Assembly: GCA_033032175.1 (NCBI GenBank)
Contig: CM065310.1
Span: forward strand, 5,208,001 to 5,272,000
DNA: 64,000 nucleotides
Origin: Saturnia japonica
Taxonomy: Eukaryota > Arthropoda > Insecta > Lepidoptera > Saturniidae
Direction of reading: 5' to 3'
In this document: positions 47,711-60,800 of the stretch, piece after piece
Layout of the letters: each line of letters opens with the position of its first letter
Position numbering within the stretch: the stretch's first letter is position 1
Program-made: the position numbers and the translations under genes
The notes under the pieces: generated by a model
The model's input: the letters and a program-made list of their open reading frames with translations, nothing else
What the model was told of the DNA's origin: nothing
Databases searched by the model: none

Positions 47711-48600
47711 GGACGATATTATATTACTGTTTTAATAGTTTGTCTCTGTCTTTGGCTATATTAACAAACTAGTAGGAACAGGACAGAAAAGTCCGAAAGC
47801 GCAAAAACTGGAGTGTAAAAACAAGAAACGGTTGCGGACCGATGCATACTGCTCTGCAGTTATGCCATTTTGGCGGCGGACCGGCGCATACAGTTTATGC
47901 AGCAGGGCGGATAACTTGACCACTAAAAGGATTGTATAAAAACCTTCTACATGAAAAACACCTAGACCTACCAACTTTCATGGTGATTGGCCAAACGTTT
48001 ATTGGAGTTTATCAATCTCATCTCTATATATGCGAAAACCCACTCACTCGTCGCGAGATATCCGAAACTATAGGTCCAATTGCCTTGAAATTTACTCTTT
48101 TCAAAATGTAGACGCTCACTAAGAAAGGATTTTGGGAAATGTATCCTCTAAGAGTGTAAAATGGGGGTTGAGAGTTTATATGGGATAGGTGAAAAACTTT
48201 GTCTGACTTGACATTTTGTACTTAAACTCTTTATTACCAACAATGAAACACGTGTATCAGCATTTATCAAAATTCATAAGAAAAGAGTTTATTTATAAAC
48301 AGGGGTTGAAAGTTTAGTTGGCAAAAATAATTTCTGTTAGCTGTTGTTTTATAATTATGCACACATATTTATATAGCCCTGAAATTCAGCCCGTATAACA
48401 TTCAATAAAAATTCATCACTTAAGGGTGTAAAATAAGCGTTGAAACTTTGTATGGTAAAAAAAATCTTTATAGACTTGATAACAATTATTAACCAAAAGT
48501 GAACCACACACTATACTATTCAATTATAAAATCTATAAAATTCTTCATCTAAATAAAATTAAAGGGTGAAAGGAGATGGATACTCTTTCATACAATCCAG
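47711..48600. repeat. Unclassified repeat-rich block
   Basis: 47,830-47,910 has a GC-rich near-palindrome around 'GCATACTGCTCTGCAG' and 'TTTATGCAGCAG'. 48,000-48,600 has 'GGTCCAATTGCCTTGAAATT' followed by three spaced 'GTGTAAAATGGGGGTTGA'-type motifs (48,157, 48,424, 48,562). 62,190-62,240 has a related piece. No coding content. Confidence 0.5.
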
Positions 48601-48925
48601 GGCCTTGATAAAAGAAGGATGTAAGAAAATGGAAATGGTGTCAGTATTCATTGAATTAAAATAAATAAACAATAATTTACAATAAAATAGATTATAAAAC
48701 AGTTATCGAAAATTCTGCAAATTTTAGCAATCTCAGAGCAGAGTTTTAAGAAATTTTGTAAAAGTGAGGTAATTTAATAAACTACAATTAAACAAACTAT
48801 CTTTGGAGTACTGTTGTTTTTTTTATATAGAATTTTGTTTATTATATAACTTTTAAAGTGGGAGAGCATTAAGAAACAAAAACTCTATAAATACGTAAAA
48901 ACATTAATAATTAAAATACGACATG

Positions 48926-49694
48926 ACTGGGTTGTTCCGAAAATTGTTAATCAGAGAATAAATACAAATCTCTTTGGTGAAAAATTATTTCCTAAATTAT
49001 TTATAAATATTATATGTCACTCTTTTTTTGTTTGCAACAATGGACGTCTCGCAGGACGCTTTTCATGCTATGATTTTTATGATTATAAACGAGGATTAAC
49101 ATAGAAGGAATCTCAGAAAAATTTACAAGCTGCATTTGGGGATTCTGCTCCTACGTTAGCAAAAGTTACTTATTGGTTTCGTGATTTAACGTGGTCGAGA
49201 GAACCTTAACGATGACCCCAGATCCGGCCGACCTACAACTACAGTAACTCATGAAAATGTCATCAGGGTAGAGTTGGCTATTGTGGGAGAATGGATTAAT
49301 TAATCATCGAGAGATTAAGGCTGAACTGAAGATTAAATCACGGACAGTTTCCACCATCCGGTATGAACATCTTAAAGTTAGGAAGCTTGCTTCGCGATGG
49401 ATACCTCATTTTCTTACCGAAAAGCAAAAAATCCGTCGTGTTGATTGGTGCAAATTTATGCTAGAAAAGTTTGAAGGGGGAACTTCGGAAAATATATACC
49501 TTATGTAGGATACGTTTTGCGGCGGTTATTTTTCGAGCACCCGCAAAATACATTTTTTTAATGTTTCGAAAGCTGTTTCACCCGAATGCATATGTGGTTT
49601 GGGTTGGAGGGGGATATTTTGAAAAGCTATAAATAAACTTAATTCATATTCTACCTATTTTTCATTTCACTAACAATTTTTGAAACAGTCCACG
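48926..49694 (+). pseudogene. Internally deleted mariner transposon
   Basis: The ends are imperfect inverted repeats (GGGTTGTTCCGAAAATTGTTA near 48,929 against the inverse of TAACAATTTTTGAAACAGTCC near 49,691). The N-terminal DNA-binding half survives in pieces: MDVSQDAF (49,040), DDPRSGRPTTTVT, HREIKAELKIKSRTVS, and VRKLASRWIPHFLTEKQKIR with VDWCKFMLEKF (to 49,500). The frame then jumps to AYVVWVGGGYFEKL-stop, the extreme C-terminus. The catalytic core with all three Asp residues is missing, so this is a deletion derivative that could be moved only in trans. Confidence 0.88.
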
Positions 49695-50099
49695 TATTAT
49701 AACTACGATCAATCCGTATTGGTTTTTTCTCAATTTCTAATAAAGAATTTTCGGGGTTCACAGAATGTTTTTTAAACTTCTATAGTAAAACCAAATCATT
49801 CAAATATTTTAAGTAGGTGTACTCAAAAGGTTTTGGTTTTATATCTCGCTGAGTTTAATATAACTTATTGATTAAAGTAAAGATACGTTTACTTTTGTTT
49901 CGGCATACCTACTTTATTAAAAAAATTATCTTCACACTTTGTAAACTAGTAGAAGTATACATTTTAATGACAGGTTTGACCTGGACTAGAGTCTTTCTAT
50001 TGAACTAAGATGACGTAAGATTCCCGTTCAGGCCGGAATTTGAATTGATTGTTATCTCTGTGTCTAGTTTTTTTTTTTATAAACTATACTTTTTGTTTG
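49695..50099. other. AT-rich stretch, no gene seen
   Basis: No recognised content. Confidence 0.5.
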
Positions 50100-53000
50100 A
50101 TAGAAAGAAAGAACATTTATTTGACACTAAAAATACGAACATAATTAACACAACACATTAAACAAGAGATTACAATAAAAATATTACTAATTCAAATTTA
50201 TACATTTATACATACAAAAGTCGTACTTAAGATCAAAAGGGACTTCAGCTCGGCATATGTTATAGCGCTGGTTTTCAGCCGGGCCCAAACTACATACTTA
50301 AAGCCTCAGATTAGACCAGACCATGATCATTAATGCATAGAGACAGGGGTAGGTCGTGAAAAGAAAGGAAGAACATGACAAAAGTTTTTTACACCAATAA
50401 GTACTTTACCTACGAACTACCAATATTGGCACATAAAAGATTAAAAAGTTAAAAAGATGCTCTGTGCCGAAACTTACCTGTAAATTTAAAATGTATTCAT
50501 TCATTTTATACTTAAATGTACGCACAGATCTACCAAACTGTAAAGGTGAAGCAATATTGTTACAGATCTTAGCAGCAGCATATTTAAAACTACCTCTAGC
50601 TGTTGTAGTTCTATGTTTTGGAATGATGAGGCGAGACAATCTAGTACGACTTGACCAGGTTAACTTTTCCAAAAGGTACACGGGTTTGCCCATCTTGATA
50701 AAACCAAAAAGAAGTGCAGCTAGGTGAACATATCGTCTATTTGCCATGCGCATTATTCTTGCCTTATTCAAAAATGATGTTACATGACTTCTGGGAGGAA
50801 CGTTAAAGCAGAATCTAGCGCACGCATTCTGTACCCGCTGAACTAAGTTGCTCGTTCTAGCCAGAAGCCGCGGCCCATAAACGAACTCCATAAAATTTAG
50901 CTTCGAGAGAACAATAGAATCTATCAGAGCTATACGAAGTTGTTGGCTTAAATATTGTCGCGTCTTATATAGTACTTTAAGACGAAAAAAAAAATTCTTA
51001 CAACGTTTTTAATATGAGACCCGAAACGCAGCTCCGAATCCATTAAAAGGCCTAAGTTGCGTGTTTCTTGTAATATTCAGATTTTTAGCAGTTATTTTTA
51101 CTATCTGAAATTTTATACTACGAACCATAAACTTACATTTAAGTGGGTTTAATATAAGCGAATTACAAGTTGACTATTCCAAAATCCTTTGCAAATCTTC
51201 ATTAATTTTATTTACCGCATCGATAGTATACCCTAACCTAAACGAAAAATATAACTGTAAAACATCAGCATATAAATGGCACTTACAATTCTGTATGGAT
51301 TTAACTAGGTCTGCACTATATAGGATAAACAGAATTGGCCCTAAAATAGACCCTTGAGGAACACCTCGAGTAATTTCTGATTTAGATGAGTAGATTGCTG
51401 CACCATCCCGACCATAAAGTTCAATGTATTGATAGCGATTACACAAGTAACTCCCAAACCACTTCACTGTCGGCAGGCTGAAACCATAATATGACATTTT
51501 CGCTAATAACAGCGAAATGTTTATAGAGTCAAAGGCTCGAGAAAAATCCAACAAAACCAATATTGTACCCATCCCCGCATCCTGTGCTTCAAGAATGCTG
51601 CTAGTCACATCTAATAAAGCAGTACTGAGACTCTTACGGAAACCGGATTGAACAACTAGTAGAAAGTTGTTAGTTTCCAGAAATTCTGTTAACTGTAAAC
51701 TGACTACTCTTTCCAAAACCTTTGAAAGACATGGTAAAATACTTATTGGACGAAGATCTTTTAAAGTCAAAGGAATAGAAACATTAGGAAGAGGACGGAC
51801 AATTGCTGTCTTCCGAGAATGAGGAAAACTTGAAGAAGGAATAGAAGTGTTAACAATAGTAGTCATAACATCAACGATATGCCCTAAAGTCATACTGACC
51901 ATGTCAAGAGAAATACTGTCATCACCCGCAGCATTAGATTTAAAACTATTTATTACTTGGTAGATTTTTTCCTGACTAATAGGTTTGAGGCTAAACGAAG
52001 CACTACTGAAATTGCACACTACGAAATTATTTATGTATGTGTCATTGGTACTCGATACACCCGGAACATTCAGGAAGTGTTTATTTATTTTTTCCGGACA
52101 GCAAGAAGAAAGAAGAGGAAGGTCAGGTGTAGTTTTAGGTGGAAGTATATTTTCTTTAAGATTCTTCCAAAGTAATTTTGGTTTATTAATGTTACAGTTA
52201 ACAAAATGTTTAAAAAAAGCTCTTTTCTCGCAATATACCGAAATGTTTACTCATTTTTTTAGAGATTTATAATTTTCCAAATTATTGTCATTTTATCGTC
52301 ATAATATTTTTGATGGGCCTTATTTCTTAGTTTAATCATTAGTTTAATATTATCAGTTATCCAAGGTTATGTGTGATTTTTAATAATAACCGATTTCATC
52401 GGAGCATGGAGATCGAAAACCCGTGTGATGCAATTTCTTAGAGCCATTACCATGTCATCCACACTTGAATGAGTTGCAATTGAATGCCACGGGATAGCTG
52501 ATACGTCGTCAAGAAATTGATTAATGACAATGTCCTTTATAGGTCTATACCTAACATTCCTGGGAGGGACTTTTGGTAACTTGAACTGGATCTCACTAAT
52601 GATGAACGCATCATTAGATTTTTTTTTCCTATAATTTCCGATGTAATTTCCCTAACATGAGCATCAGTACAAACAACATCAATCAACGTTTTACTAAATT
52701 CCGTAAAATGTGTAGGAAACGAAACAAATTGTTTCAATTTTAAGATGTTTAAAAAATCAAAAAACTTTTTAACATCAGCACTAGCGTTATCCAACAGATT
52801 AATATTAAAATCTCCCAACAAAATCACATAATCGCAAGTTGAAAAAATATTGATCGAGTCTAATAATGCTTCAAAAAATATGTCAATATTAGACCATGGA
52901 GGACGATAAGCTGTTCCTATAACCACTCAGGACTTATTTATACTTTGTTTAAGCCACATTTGCTCAACATCTAAACAAACAGGATATTGACATGCGCGTG

Positions 53001-53265
53001 CATTCAAACCCTTTCTTATATAAAATGCAACACCACCACCACATCCCCCACGAATATAGGAAGGGCGAGGAGTGCTACGCAAATTATACCCGGGTATTAT
53101 TGGCGCCTTTGCCTCTTCGTTGGGTTTAAGCCATGTCTCATTTATTGCTAAGATGTCAACGTGACTATCAATTACTGTAGCTATGATGTCATCGTGATGC
53201 GTTCCGAGAGATCCAGGATTGTACAAACCTACTTTCAAGAATTTAGAATGAGAAGCTGCTAAAAT
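50100..53265 (-). pseudogene. Non-LTR retrotransposon (Jockey/CR1-like), 5'-truncated
   Basis: Read on the minus strand, an apurinic-type endonuclease begins at 53,238 (MKVGLYNPGSLGTHHDDI, then DILAINETWLK) and continues after a stop at 52,926 with GTAYRPPW and ILLGDFNINLLD. The reverse transcriptase (52,019-51,174) shows LRPISILPCLSKVLERVV, QSGFRKSLSTALLDV, LLDFSRAFDSI, GVPQGSILGPILFILY and, at the active site, CHLYADVLQLY. The family consensus is YADD, so a catalytic aspartate is lost. The C-terminal domain (50,891-50,406) has NLVQRVQNACARFCFNVPPR. The 3' UTR ends near 50,100 with an AATAAATGTTC-type tail. Several stops and frameshifts make it inactive. The clade is uncertain between CR1 and Jockey. 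Confidence 0.92.
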
Positions 53266-54900
53266 ATTTAATACATATTAAATAATAACCCGGATTAAAT
53301 AAAACATTAAAGGAACATTCAAAATCGATGCCACTCCATACATAGGAAATTCATCCAATTATTGATGACATTAAAAAAAGTGTCAGGAAAAGACCAAAAC
53401 CAGTATAAAACCCGACAAAATAAAAGCGCAAATCATTAATTTTATCGTGTTGAATGAGGCAGTGCGACTTAAATAAATAACCATAAGGGTTATAAAAATA
53501 ACAATATACATTTAACAAAACGACCAATATTAAAAGTATAACAAGTTAAATGAAGTAAGTGGAATTTAGTAATCATAAATTGAATAAAAATATTACAATA
53601 TTTATAAAAAATATTCAAGTTAAATTTTACAGAATAAAAATTAACTACCCAACAAATAAGTATTTAAAAAAACAGAGTATTTTTTAGACTAACTAACATA
53701 GATAATTAAAAAAAAAAAATGTTTTTTAAATCTGCTTTAAAATAATGACGTCCTTGTGTGGTTTTTTTTATAAAATACGAAGTATTACTATGTTAATAAA
53801 CCCAAAGACAAATTGAACGCTGATTCGTAAGAATTAGTCTATGAAATGCTCAAAGGTCAAAAATGAATAGATATTGAAATAATGTTAATTATATGATTCA
53901 TGACTCAAATCCACTAGCAAATATTTTGAGTTAAGAGATTCCATAATGGACCATCAACAGCCACTGTGCGGTTTTATGGCTTGCGTGTGAATTGCGACGA
54001 AATATATACCCTTAGGCGTCATTTAGACAAGAACGTGTATAAATGTGGTTATCGGTTCGTGAGACTTGATGATGAAGTTAATATTTGAAATATTATAGCA
54101 TACGGTATTTTACAAATAAGATTTTATTTATAAAATGTAATTACCTAAGAGTAATTAACTACACTATTACTGTAATAATAAACGTTATAATATTCATTTT
54201 GAGTTTATTTGAGTTAACAGAAGGAACTCTTTAACAGATCTTTCCTCATTCGTGTACTTCCTTCTTAATACTTGGGACACTGGGTTGCCGAACAATTATC
54301 TGACAATCTGGATATCGGACGGCAAGAAATGTATTCTGTTAAAATACTACTTTATGTCAAATTTTAAAAAGCGGTAAGAAAATATATTCCAACTAAGGTA
54401 AATAAAAATATTGACCTCGGAGAATAATAATTTAGTGAGTGTCTCACGACTTTAGGGATAACAAAAAAACGTATTGACAAAAAGAAACGAGTAAAGAAAT
54501 ATGGTATACCGTATATGTGATTTACATACGTAAGCTTTTTACTTGAATAACAAATTAGACGTTTAGAACGGATGGCGAGCAAAGGGAACACAGAAAAGTA
54601 GTTTAAAACTTTACTTACCGTGACAGAGTTAGAGTGAGCATTATTGTTTTTTAGTTTTGAAAGAGTAATCAAATGTTTTTTACTTCACCATATTAGTAAC
54701 TTATTTTTCTTGTATTATACATATTACATTTAGTTATATTATATAGTAAGTAACTCATCAGGGCACTTGTAAAGGTGTGATCAACAATGTAGTAAACATA
54801 TTATATTAAACAATATATTATGTATAATATGTATTAATCCAATAATGGTCCTTCAAAACTGTTATTAGTTATTACTGAAAGGTTATGGGGGTTTCAGCGT
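53266..54900. other. AT-rich stretch, no gene seen
   Basis: The longest frame (54,364-54,672 minus, 102 codons) is AT-rich with no family likeness. A slightly GC-richer piece (53,940-54,090) has no usable frame. Confidence 0.45.
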
Positions 54901-55214
54901 TACAGGTTTAGCATTATGCCACAATCTCACCAGATCTAAAGAGAGGATATGGCCCAATATGGTGGTAGTACGCTAAGCCTAGTGGAAGCCTGAGCCTCAA
55001 GTGCAGTTGCTGGAAGACAACTATCGGTGCTTGGCGATAGATTTTTCACTTGAGGGTGGCAACTAACCAGTCGGGTATTAGAAAAAGCCCTACCACCATG
55101 CTGTGGTTTCATCACGATGTTTTCCTTCACCGAAAGCACAAGTTCATTGCAGGGATTCAAACTCAACAAATCAATCGACGATATCCGTACACGCTACTAC
55201 TGAGCCATCATTGC
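54901..55214 (-). mobile_element. tRNA-derived SINE, family C, copy 3
   Basis: Inverted copy of 23,681-23,945 and close to 37,930-38,229. It contains 'CATCACGATGTTTTCCTTCA', the box B inverse 'GGGATTCAAACTC' and the head inverse 'ACTGAGCCATCATTGC'. Confidence 0.85.
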
Positions 55215-57345
55215 TTCAAATCACTAGCATATTTAATCACATAGTCACTGTATAGATTTTTATATTTATTTCAGCTTGTTAAGGTCCTCTTGTCAGTAAT
55301 ATTTGTAATGGGATAATTTATTTATACCCTTATTGTTGAGTCCAGATTACTCAGGTTTGTTTTCCTCATATTTAATTCCTCATGATTGATTGCTTTATGT
55401 TAGGGTGTTCTACAGGGTAAATATGTAAAAAACTGATTAACACCTTAGCTTCAATTTTAAACAGTACTAAGATAAAATCATACATCTATGCATAAAATAT
55501 ATGGAATCATAATTTGTTGTCAGAATGCTGCCACGTCTGTTATTGAAATGATAAATTTAAAAATATCTATATAGATTACCCTTCGGCTCTCACGTCACAC
55601 AAAATGTGCGTAATAATAATAGTTGCATTAAATGCCATCCAGGGGAGTTAAGGTATAAAAAGATTTTATTTTTTCTTTTAAGAAATTTCATCGAAAATAT
55701 AAAATAAACTACTTCAACTGTAAACAGTGGCATCTATCAATAATACGAAACAACTGAAATCTAAACAGATAAGATACAAGACATCGCATGAAATTTTCAC
55801 TAAGGTTCTAAACTAAAACAACGAAAGCTTTCTTTGACTGCCTTCGAGTCTAACAGATGGCGCAGTTAGGTATACGCACTTTCCGTCCATACTAGTGATT
55901 AGTTGTGAACAAAGTTTACGAGATGGCGCTACTATAAAAATGAATTATTCGACACCTAGTATTTTTATAACTTTATTGCGTTTTTTATTGCCACGAAGTA
56001 AATTGACAAACACTAATGTAAAACTTCAAAATAATGTTTTCATATTTATTTTTGTAGTGTTGCGCTGCCGTATATTTTACAGTAAGTACAATTATTTGAA
56101 TCGTGAAATACTGAATTGAAGGTTTTTATATATTTATTGAAATATTTTGTGTTATTTATCATACCCGATCATTTACTATCATTACATAATTCATTCATAA
56201 TTAACTATAAAAAGTACATATGTCGAACTACAAAAAAAAAAAAACGTTTTGATGACCCGCGAGAGATGAGCGTTTTTCTCCCGTATTCGGTGTTCATTTT
56301 TTTTTATAGTAACACGGAAAATTGAGGGGTGATACTGTCCCTGAGGGTAACATGTGAAGGGTTCAGTTTTTTGAAAAAAAAAAAACTTACTAACAAATAT
56401 AATATCTCATACATACGGTTGTAAAATTAGTACTGATTGGTGACGTAACTATTTTAAAAATAAACTAGCAACACATGACATGTCATTTTACACCATGGGA
56501 ATAAAAAAAGTGTCAAAGTAATCAAATTTATAAGACATGTGGTATCGATCTATCGATCGGACACACGGGCGAACCTTGCTCCCCCGCTCCCGGCTTTTTT
56601 AGAGACAAAAATGCTTATTGTGGCTGTTCCTCAGTAGACATATAATGTCGCAGATTTTTTTTGTAGGGCTTTTTAATATCTACAATTATGTAGTACATTA
56701 ATTTGCTGTATCTCATATGGTTCACTCAGCGTAAGCCATTTAAACGCCCGAATTGATAAACAGTTTTATTTTATTTCTTCCCTAATTCTTTGTCTAAAAT
56801 AAAAGTACACTAAGTTAATCGGTCCAACTGTTTCGGAGATTACTCGGAAACAACAGACAGACAGACAAAATAAAAAAATGATTTTTTTTTTGTTATACAT
56901 ATGTGTCGTATATACTTTCATATGCATTTAGTAAAAAAAACTTTTATTATGACATTACAAACAGACACTTCAATTTTATTAATTGTATAGAAGATAGATA
57001 TATAGATAAATGACATAATTTGATTATGGGAACGTGTAAATGAGAGATAGGTAAAAAAATATTTTTTATAGCAGAGAACTAATTAATAGACGGCCTAGCC
57101 TCGTAAATATTATAAATCGAATACGGAGGAACTCAAATAATCAAAAACATACACCGTCCAATTATAAACAATCACACGTAGTTCTCTATGTATTACTCTA
57201 GATTTAAAAAGTCTTTCACGAATTTAGAAACCACAAATTATGTTCGACAATTAAAAAATGTCATTATTTAAAAGGAATAAAAGAACCTTCAATTTCATTT
57301 ATTAATTAAAAAACAAGAATTTGTATTAATATCGCTTTAAACGAT
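55215..57345. other. AT-rich stretch with scattered repeat fragments
   Basis: No gene. 'TAACAGATGGCGCAGTTAGG' and 'GAGATGGCGCTACTATAAAA' (55,850-55,945) are short motifs common in lepidopteran repeats. A GC-rich patch at 56,550-56,605 is unassigned. Confidence 0.45.
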
Positions 57346-57719
57346 GGAGAATAGAGGTAAGGATAACTATCTTATAAGGAGATACCTATTATATGTTGAA
57401 AAAGTGTCCAGCTGGAAGCAATAAATTAAAATAAAAAAAAAACCAACAAGATGGCGCTAGCGTATCGAGAGAGAATGATACTTTTCCTTGATTTTATAGT
57501 TTTTACTGTTGTAAAAAAAAAAAAATTCAACAATAATGGTAAAAGTTTGTGGAGTTATAACTTGTCCAAGTGGGCGAAAAATTGAAAAGTGCCAATTGTG
57601 CCAAAAACTTTTGGCGCAATTTTAAAATTTACGCATTTGCTACCGCAGCGCCACTCTAAATTGACGCTTTTCGTCGGACACTTTTTTATGTATAGAGATG
57701 GTACTCGCCTCTATTCTCT
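57346..57719 (+). mobile_element. Possible MITE with a THAP-like start
   Basis: Ends are 12-bp inverted repeats with one mismatch at most (GGAGAATAGAGG at 57,346-57,357; CCTCTATTCTCT at 57,708-57,719). Inside, an ATG at 57,538 opens MVKVCGVITCPSGRKIEK, whose C-x4-C spacing right after the start resembles the beginning of a THAP finger, but the frame stops after about 30 codons. 'ATGGCGCTAGCG' and 'GCTACCGCAGCGCCA' form further partial symmetry. A non-autonomous DNA element is plausible; no target duplication was established. Confidence 0.35.
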
Positions 57720-59074
57720 ATAGCTTAAACCAAAGATAAGAAAAAACTTTATTCAATTTAGGCCCTAAGAATGCACTAATGACAGTCAAAACATAACTAC
57801 CAGTTCTGGAAACATCCACTTCATAGTGAAGAGCCGGCATGAAATTCGATCGGGTTTATCTTTTTTATAATCTTTACAAGTGTTTTGTTACTGTTATTAT
57901 AGTTTTTAGTGAATATACAAAGAGGGATTCACTTCAAACATCATTGTAATTCACATAATGATCAACGCTATAAGTATATTAAAAGAAATACACATTTCAC
58001 AATAAAACTTGCTTTTACATCATCAAATTTACACACACACAACAAAATTATATTTAAAAAAAGTTGGCCGTCACGGGACACCCGGCAGATGTGATGAAAC
58101 ATCTTATTGAATATTCAAGAAAAGAAAATCCGGGTGATCCCAAAACACAACAAACCAAATGAAAGTCACTGTGAAAATGTTTATTTTATTACTCTGTGTA
58201 TGGTGGTCGCGATCCCTACCAACCATTTTAATCTATCGATGTTTTAACATGAAAATTTTAAATTTTCTTTTGTCCATTTTACTTTTACTTTAGAGTTTAC
58301 TCCTTATGTACGATTGTCTTTGAATTTGCTATAGACAAAGAGGAGATTGATTGCGCAGGAAAGGTAACGCTTTTATAAATTTCACTCCTCATAAAATTTC
58401 CATACCGGGAAAGCCTTATATGAAAATCGATTCTCAAGGAGTAAACTCCAAATAAAAACTAATTTGGCTCCACAACGCCAACGTTGGATCAAAGCGTCGC
58501 CACGCCAACATTGGGTTCAAAAACCGGTCTGACCCGCCGCATAAAATGTTTCACATAAAAAACTATTTTTTTTTTACTATGTCGAAAAGATTGGATTACA
58601 ATTTTATATTTATTTCTAGTAGTGATATTATGCTTGGCATTTACATCATATTACTACTAATTAGGTTTTCGGTAAAAGAAAAATATTACAAACGATAAAT
58701 GGTTGAACAAGCTACTACGCCATATGGCAGTACAAAACCACATCAAACCCAAATGAATAAATTTATTACTTATATAAATGTGCTGCGATGCTGAAGCCAA
58801 AATTTTACGCTCAACCAGAACTACCACCAACGGTGTTATTTTAAATCGCTATATGGTATTATTATTAAATTTATTTTATAGCAAAGAAATATTCCAAGGC
58901 TGTCATTATTATTCTTAAATTAAACGTAATCGCGTAAAAAATACCATTATTTAAAAAAAAATCTAATAAAATACATATTTCGAAAAAAGTTTAAATTTAT
59001 CATTGTTATTTAGTTAATAACACGGCCATAGTAAAATTAAAATCATTACTTTTAAAATTTATTTACTATCTATC
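57720..59074. other. AT-rich stretch with a short near-repeat
   Basis: 58,468-58,545 contains 'ACGCCAACGTTGG' and 'ACGCCAACATTGG' 30 bp apart, then 'ACCGGTCTGACCCGCCGC', probably a transposon end. Otherwise nothing is recognised. Confidence 0.45.
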
Positions 59075-59570
59075 AAAAATAGCCTTATTTGTTTCTTCTA
59101 AGTCGTACACTTTTAGTGGAGTGGTCATGGTCTTGGATCGTCTGATAGGTTGGTTGCGTCTCTTGCGAAACTTCTCCATCTCTCTCCATTCGTGGCACTG
59201 CGTTTACATTCAGTAAGTGAGTATTCGTTGACGATTTAATGAGGTCTGTCCATTTTGTGGGTGATCGGCCGCGAAAACGTTGATCTTCTATTATTCTCTG
59301 TACCGTAATTATTCCAATGAGCTTTTGTTACAGATGATATGTCCAAGCATCTTGAGGATTCGGTTTTGCACAATCGACGGAAATCTTTGTATGATACGAA
59401 GCTCTTTCAAGCTGCATATTTTTATCCTCACCAAGCGCCTCCAGCAATATATTTCAAGGGCTTCAATCATTTTACGATATTTTCGATGGATCTCATTAAG
59501 CGAACTATGGTGTTTTTAATTATGCGGCAACCTTCCCATATTTTCGTGAGCTTTTCATGGATGATCTAGT
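59075..59570 (-). pseudogene. RTE-like LINE, C-terminal reverse-transcriptase tail
   Basis: The minus strand, in broken frames, reads LEALEIYCWRRLVRIK, SIVQNRILKMLGHIICNKSSLE and a segment equivalent to GRSPTKWTDLIKSSTNT followed by arginine/tryptophan-rich codons. This is the usual end of insect RTE-type elements. Stops and frameshifts throughout. Confidence 0.72.
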
Positions 59571-60588
59571 TACGACACACCTTTTGATGTCTTCTTCGTA
59601 ACTTTCAGTATTTGAATAATTAATATTTACGTAAAATTATCGAAGAATACTAAAAGACATCAGAGCGTCCGAACACAAAAATTGTTACTTACAAATATTT
59701 ATCGTAATAAAATGTACACAAAAAACACTTCGGAACAGCCACAAAGTTTTTTCTTCCTCCTAGTTAGGGACTGATTGAAAAACTCCGTCGTTGGGTTTTC
59801 CTAGTAAGTGTGTATTGAAAACTTTTTTATTAATTTCTGACAAAAATCATATTCTCTATTTCCTTTTTATAAGCAAAAGTTATACTCATAGATTATACCA
59901 CTACAATTGACTTTAAATACACTTCTTTTGAGTAAATAAATACAAATGCTTTGATGAAATATGAAAACTGTTAATTAGTCATTTCGGCAAATAAACATTT
60001 TTGTGCTAGGCACGTATATTATTTATGCTTTTTGTAAGTCTTAAAGTTCAGAAACATTATTGTGTTTATTGTAAGTAGGTAAGGTAGTTCTGGAATATTC
60101 CTACCTGATTGGACTGAGACCAATACATATGAAACAATGAAACCCACGACAAAAGCTAACTTTGGAGAGTTCCTTGACGGGATCCACTGTATATTACCTA
60201 TAGTCGATTATTTTACTACATTTATATACTTATACTGCAACTTGATATCACTGCTTGTCGATGGCTGTTTCATATCACAGAAGTCGCCACTATTAAGGAT
60301 TATAATGTTCTAATCATCAGATATAACTCAGTATTTTTTCTTCGTCAGTAAGAATATACAATTAGAACTGCTAATAATATAAGTACAAGTTTAAAAAATG
60401 TTTATTTACCAAAAGTAGTCTTTTTCCCCTTCATTTAGTTTTCGATCACATACCTGGAAATAAGAAAATGATATTAGTTGACATGATTTTTTTTAACAGT
60501 TCAGTGCATGAAGATCGTTATTTTTTTAATTCATCGTAACGTGGTAGAAACCGCGTTCCACAAAACTATGTTTTTTTTTTTTAATAGA
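59571..60588. other. AT-rich stretch, no gene seen
   Basis: Nothing recognised. Confidence 0.5.
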
Positions 60589-60796
60589 ACTGACTACACT
60601 GCTAGCCTGAGGGGCCCTATCAAAAAATAGAGTCGCTGATCGCTTTTAGAGCTTTACCGGGCTTGGGGGCGAGCGATTAAGGCAATCAGCCGTGAAAGCG
60701 TGGACAACAAGCACGCAAGGGTGCCAAAGTGGACGGACCTCGGATTGGGCTGTAGCCACGATCTGACTAATTCCTTATCCGTAAAATTCGAGCTAA
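60589..60796 (+). repeat. Interspersed repeat D, copy 3
   Basis: Colinear with 16,161-16,395 ('GCTAGCCTGAGGGGCCCTAT', 'GGGCGAGCGATTAAGGCA', 'ATCTGACTAATTCC'). The match stops at 'GAGCTAAA', exactly where the foldback element begins. Confidence 0.75.
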
Positions 60797-60800
60797 AATG

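Noticed and set aside
54364..54672. 102-codon minus-strand frame
   Set aside because: AT-rich composition, Phe/Tyr/Ser-rich product, no motif, no flanking splice signals.
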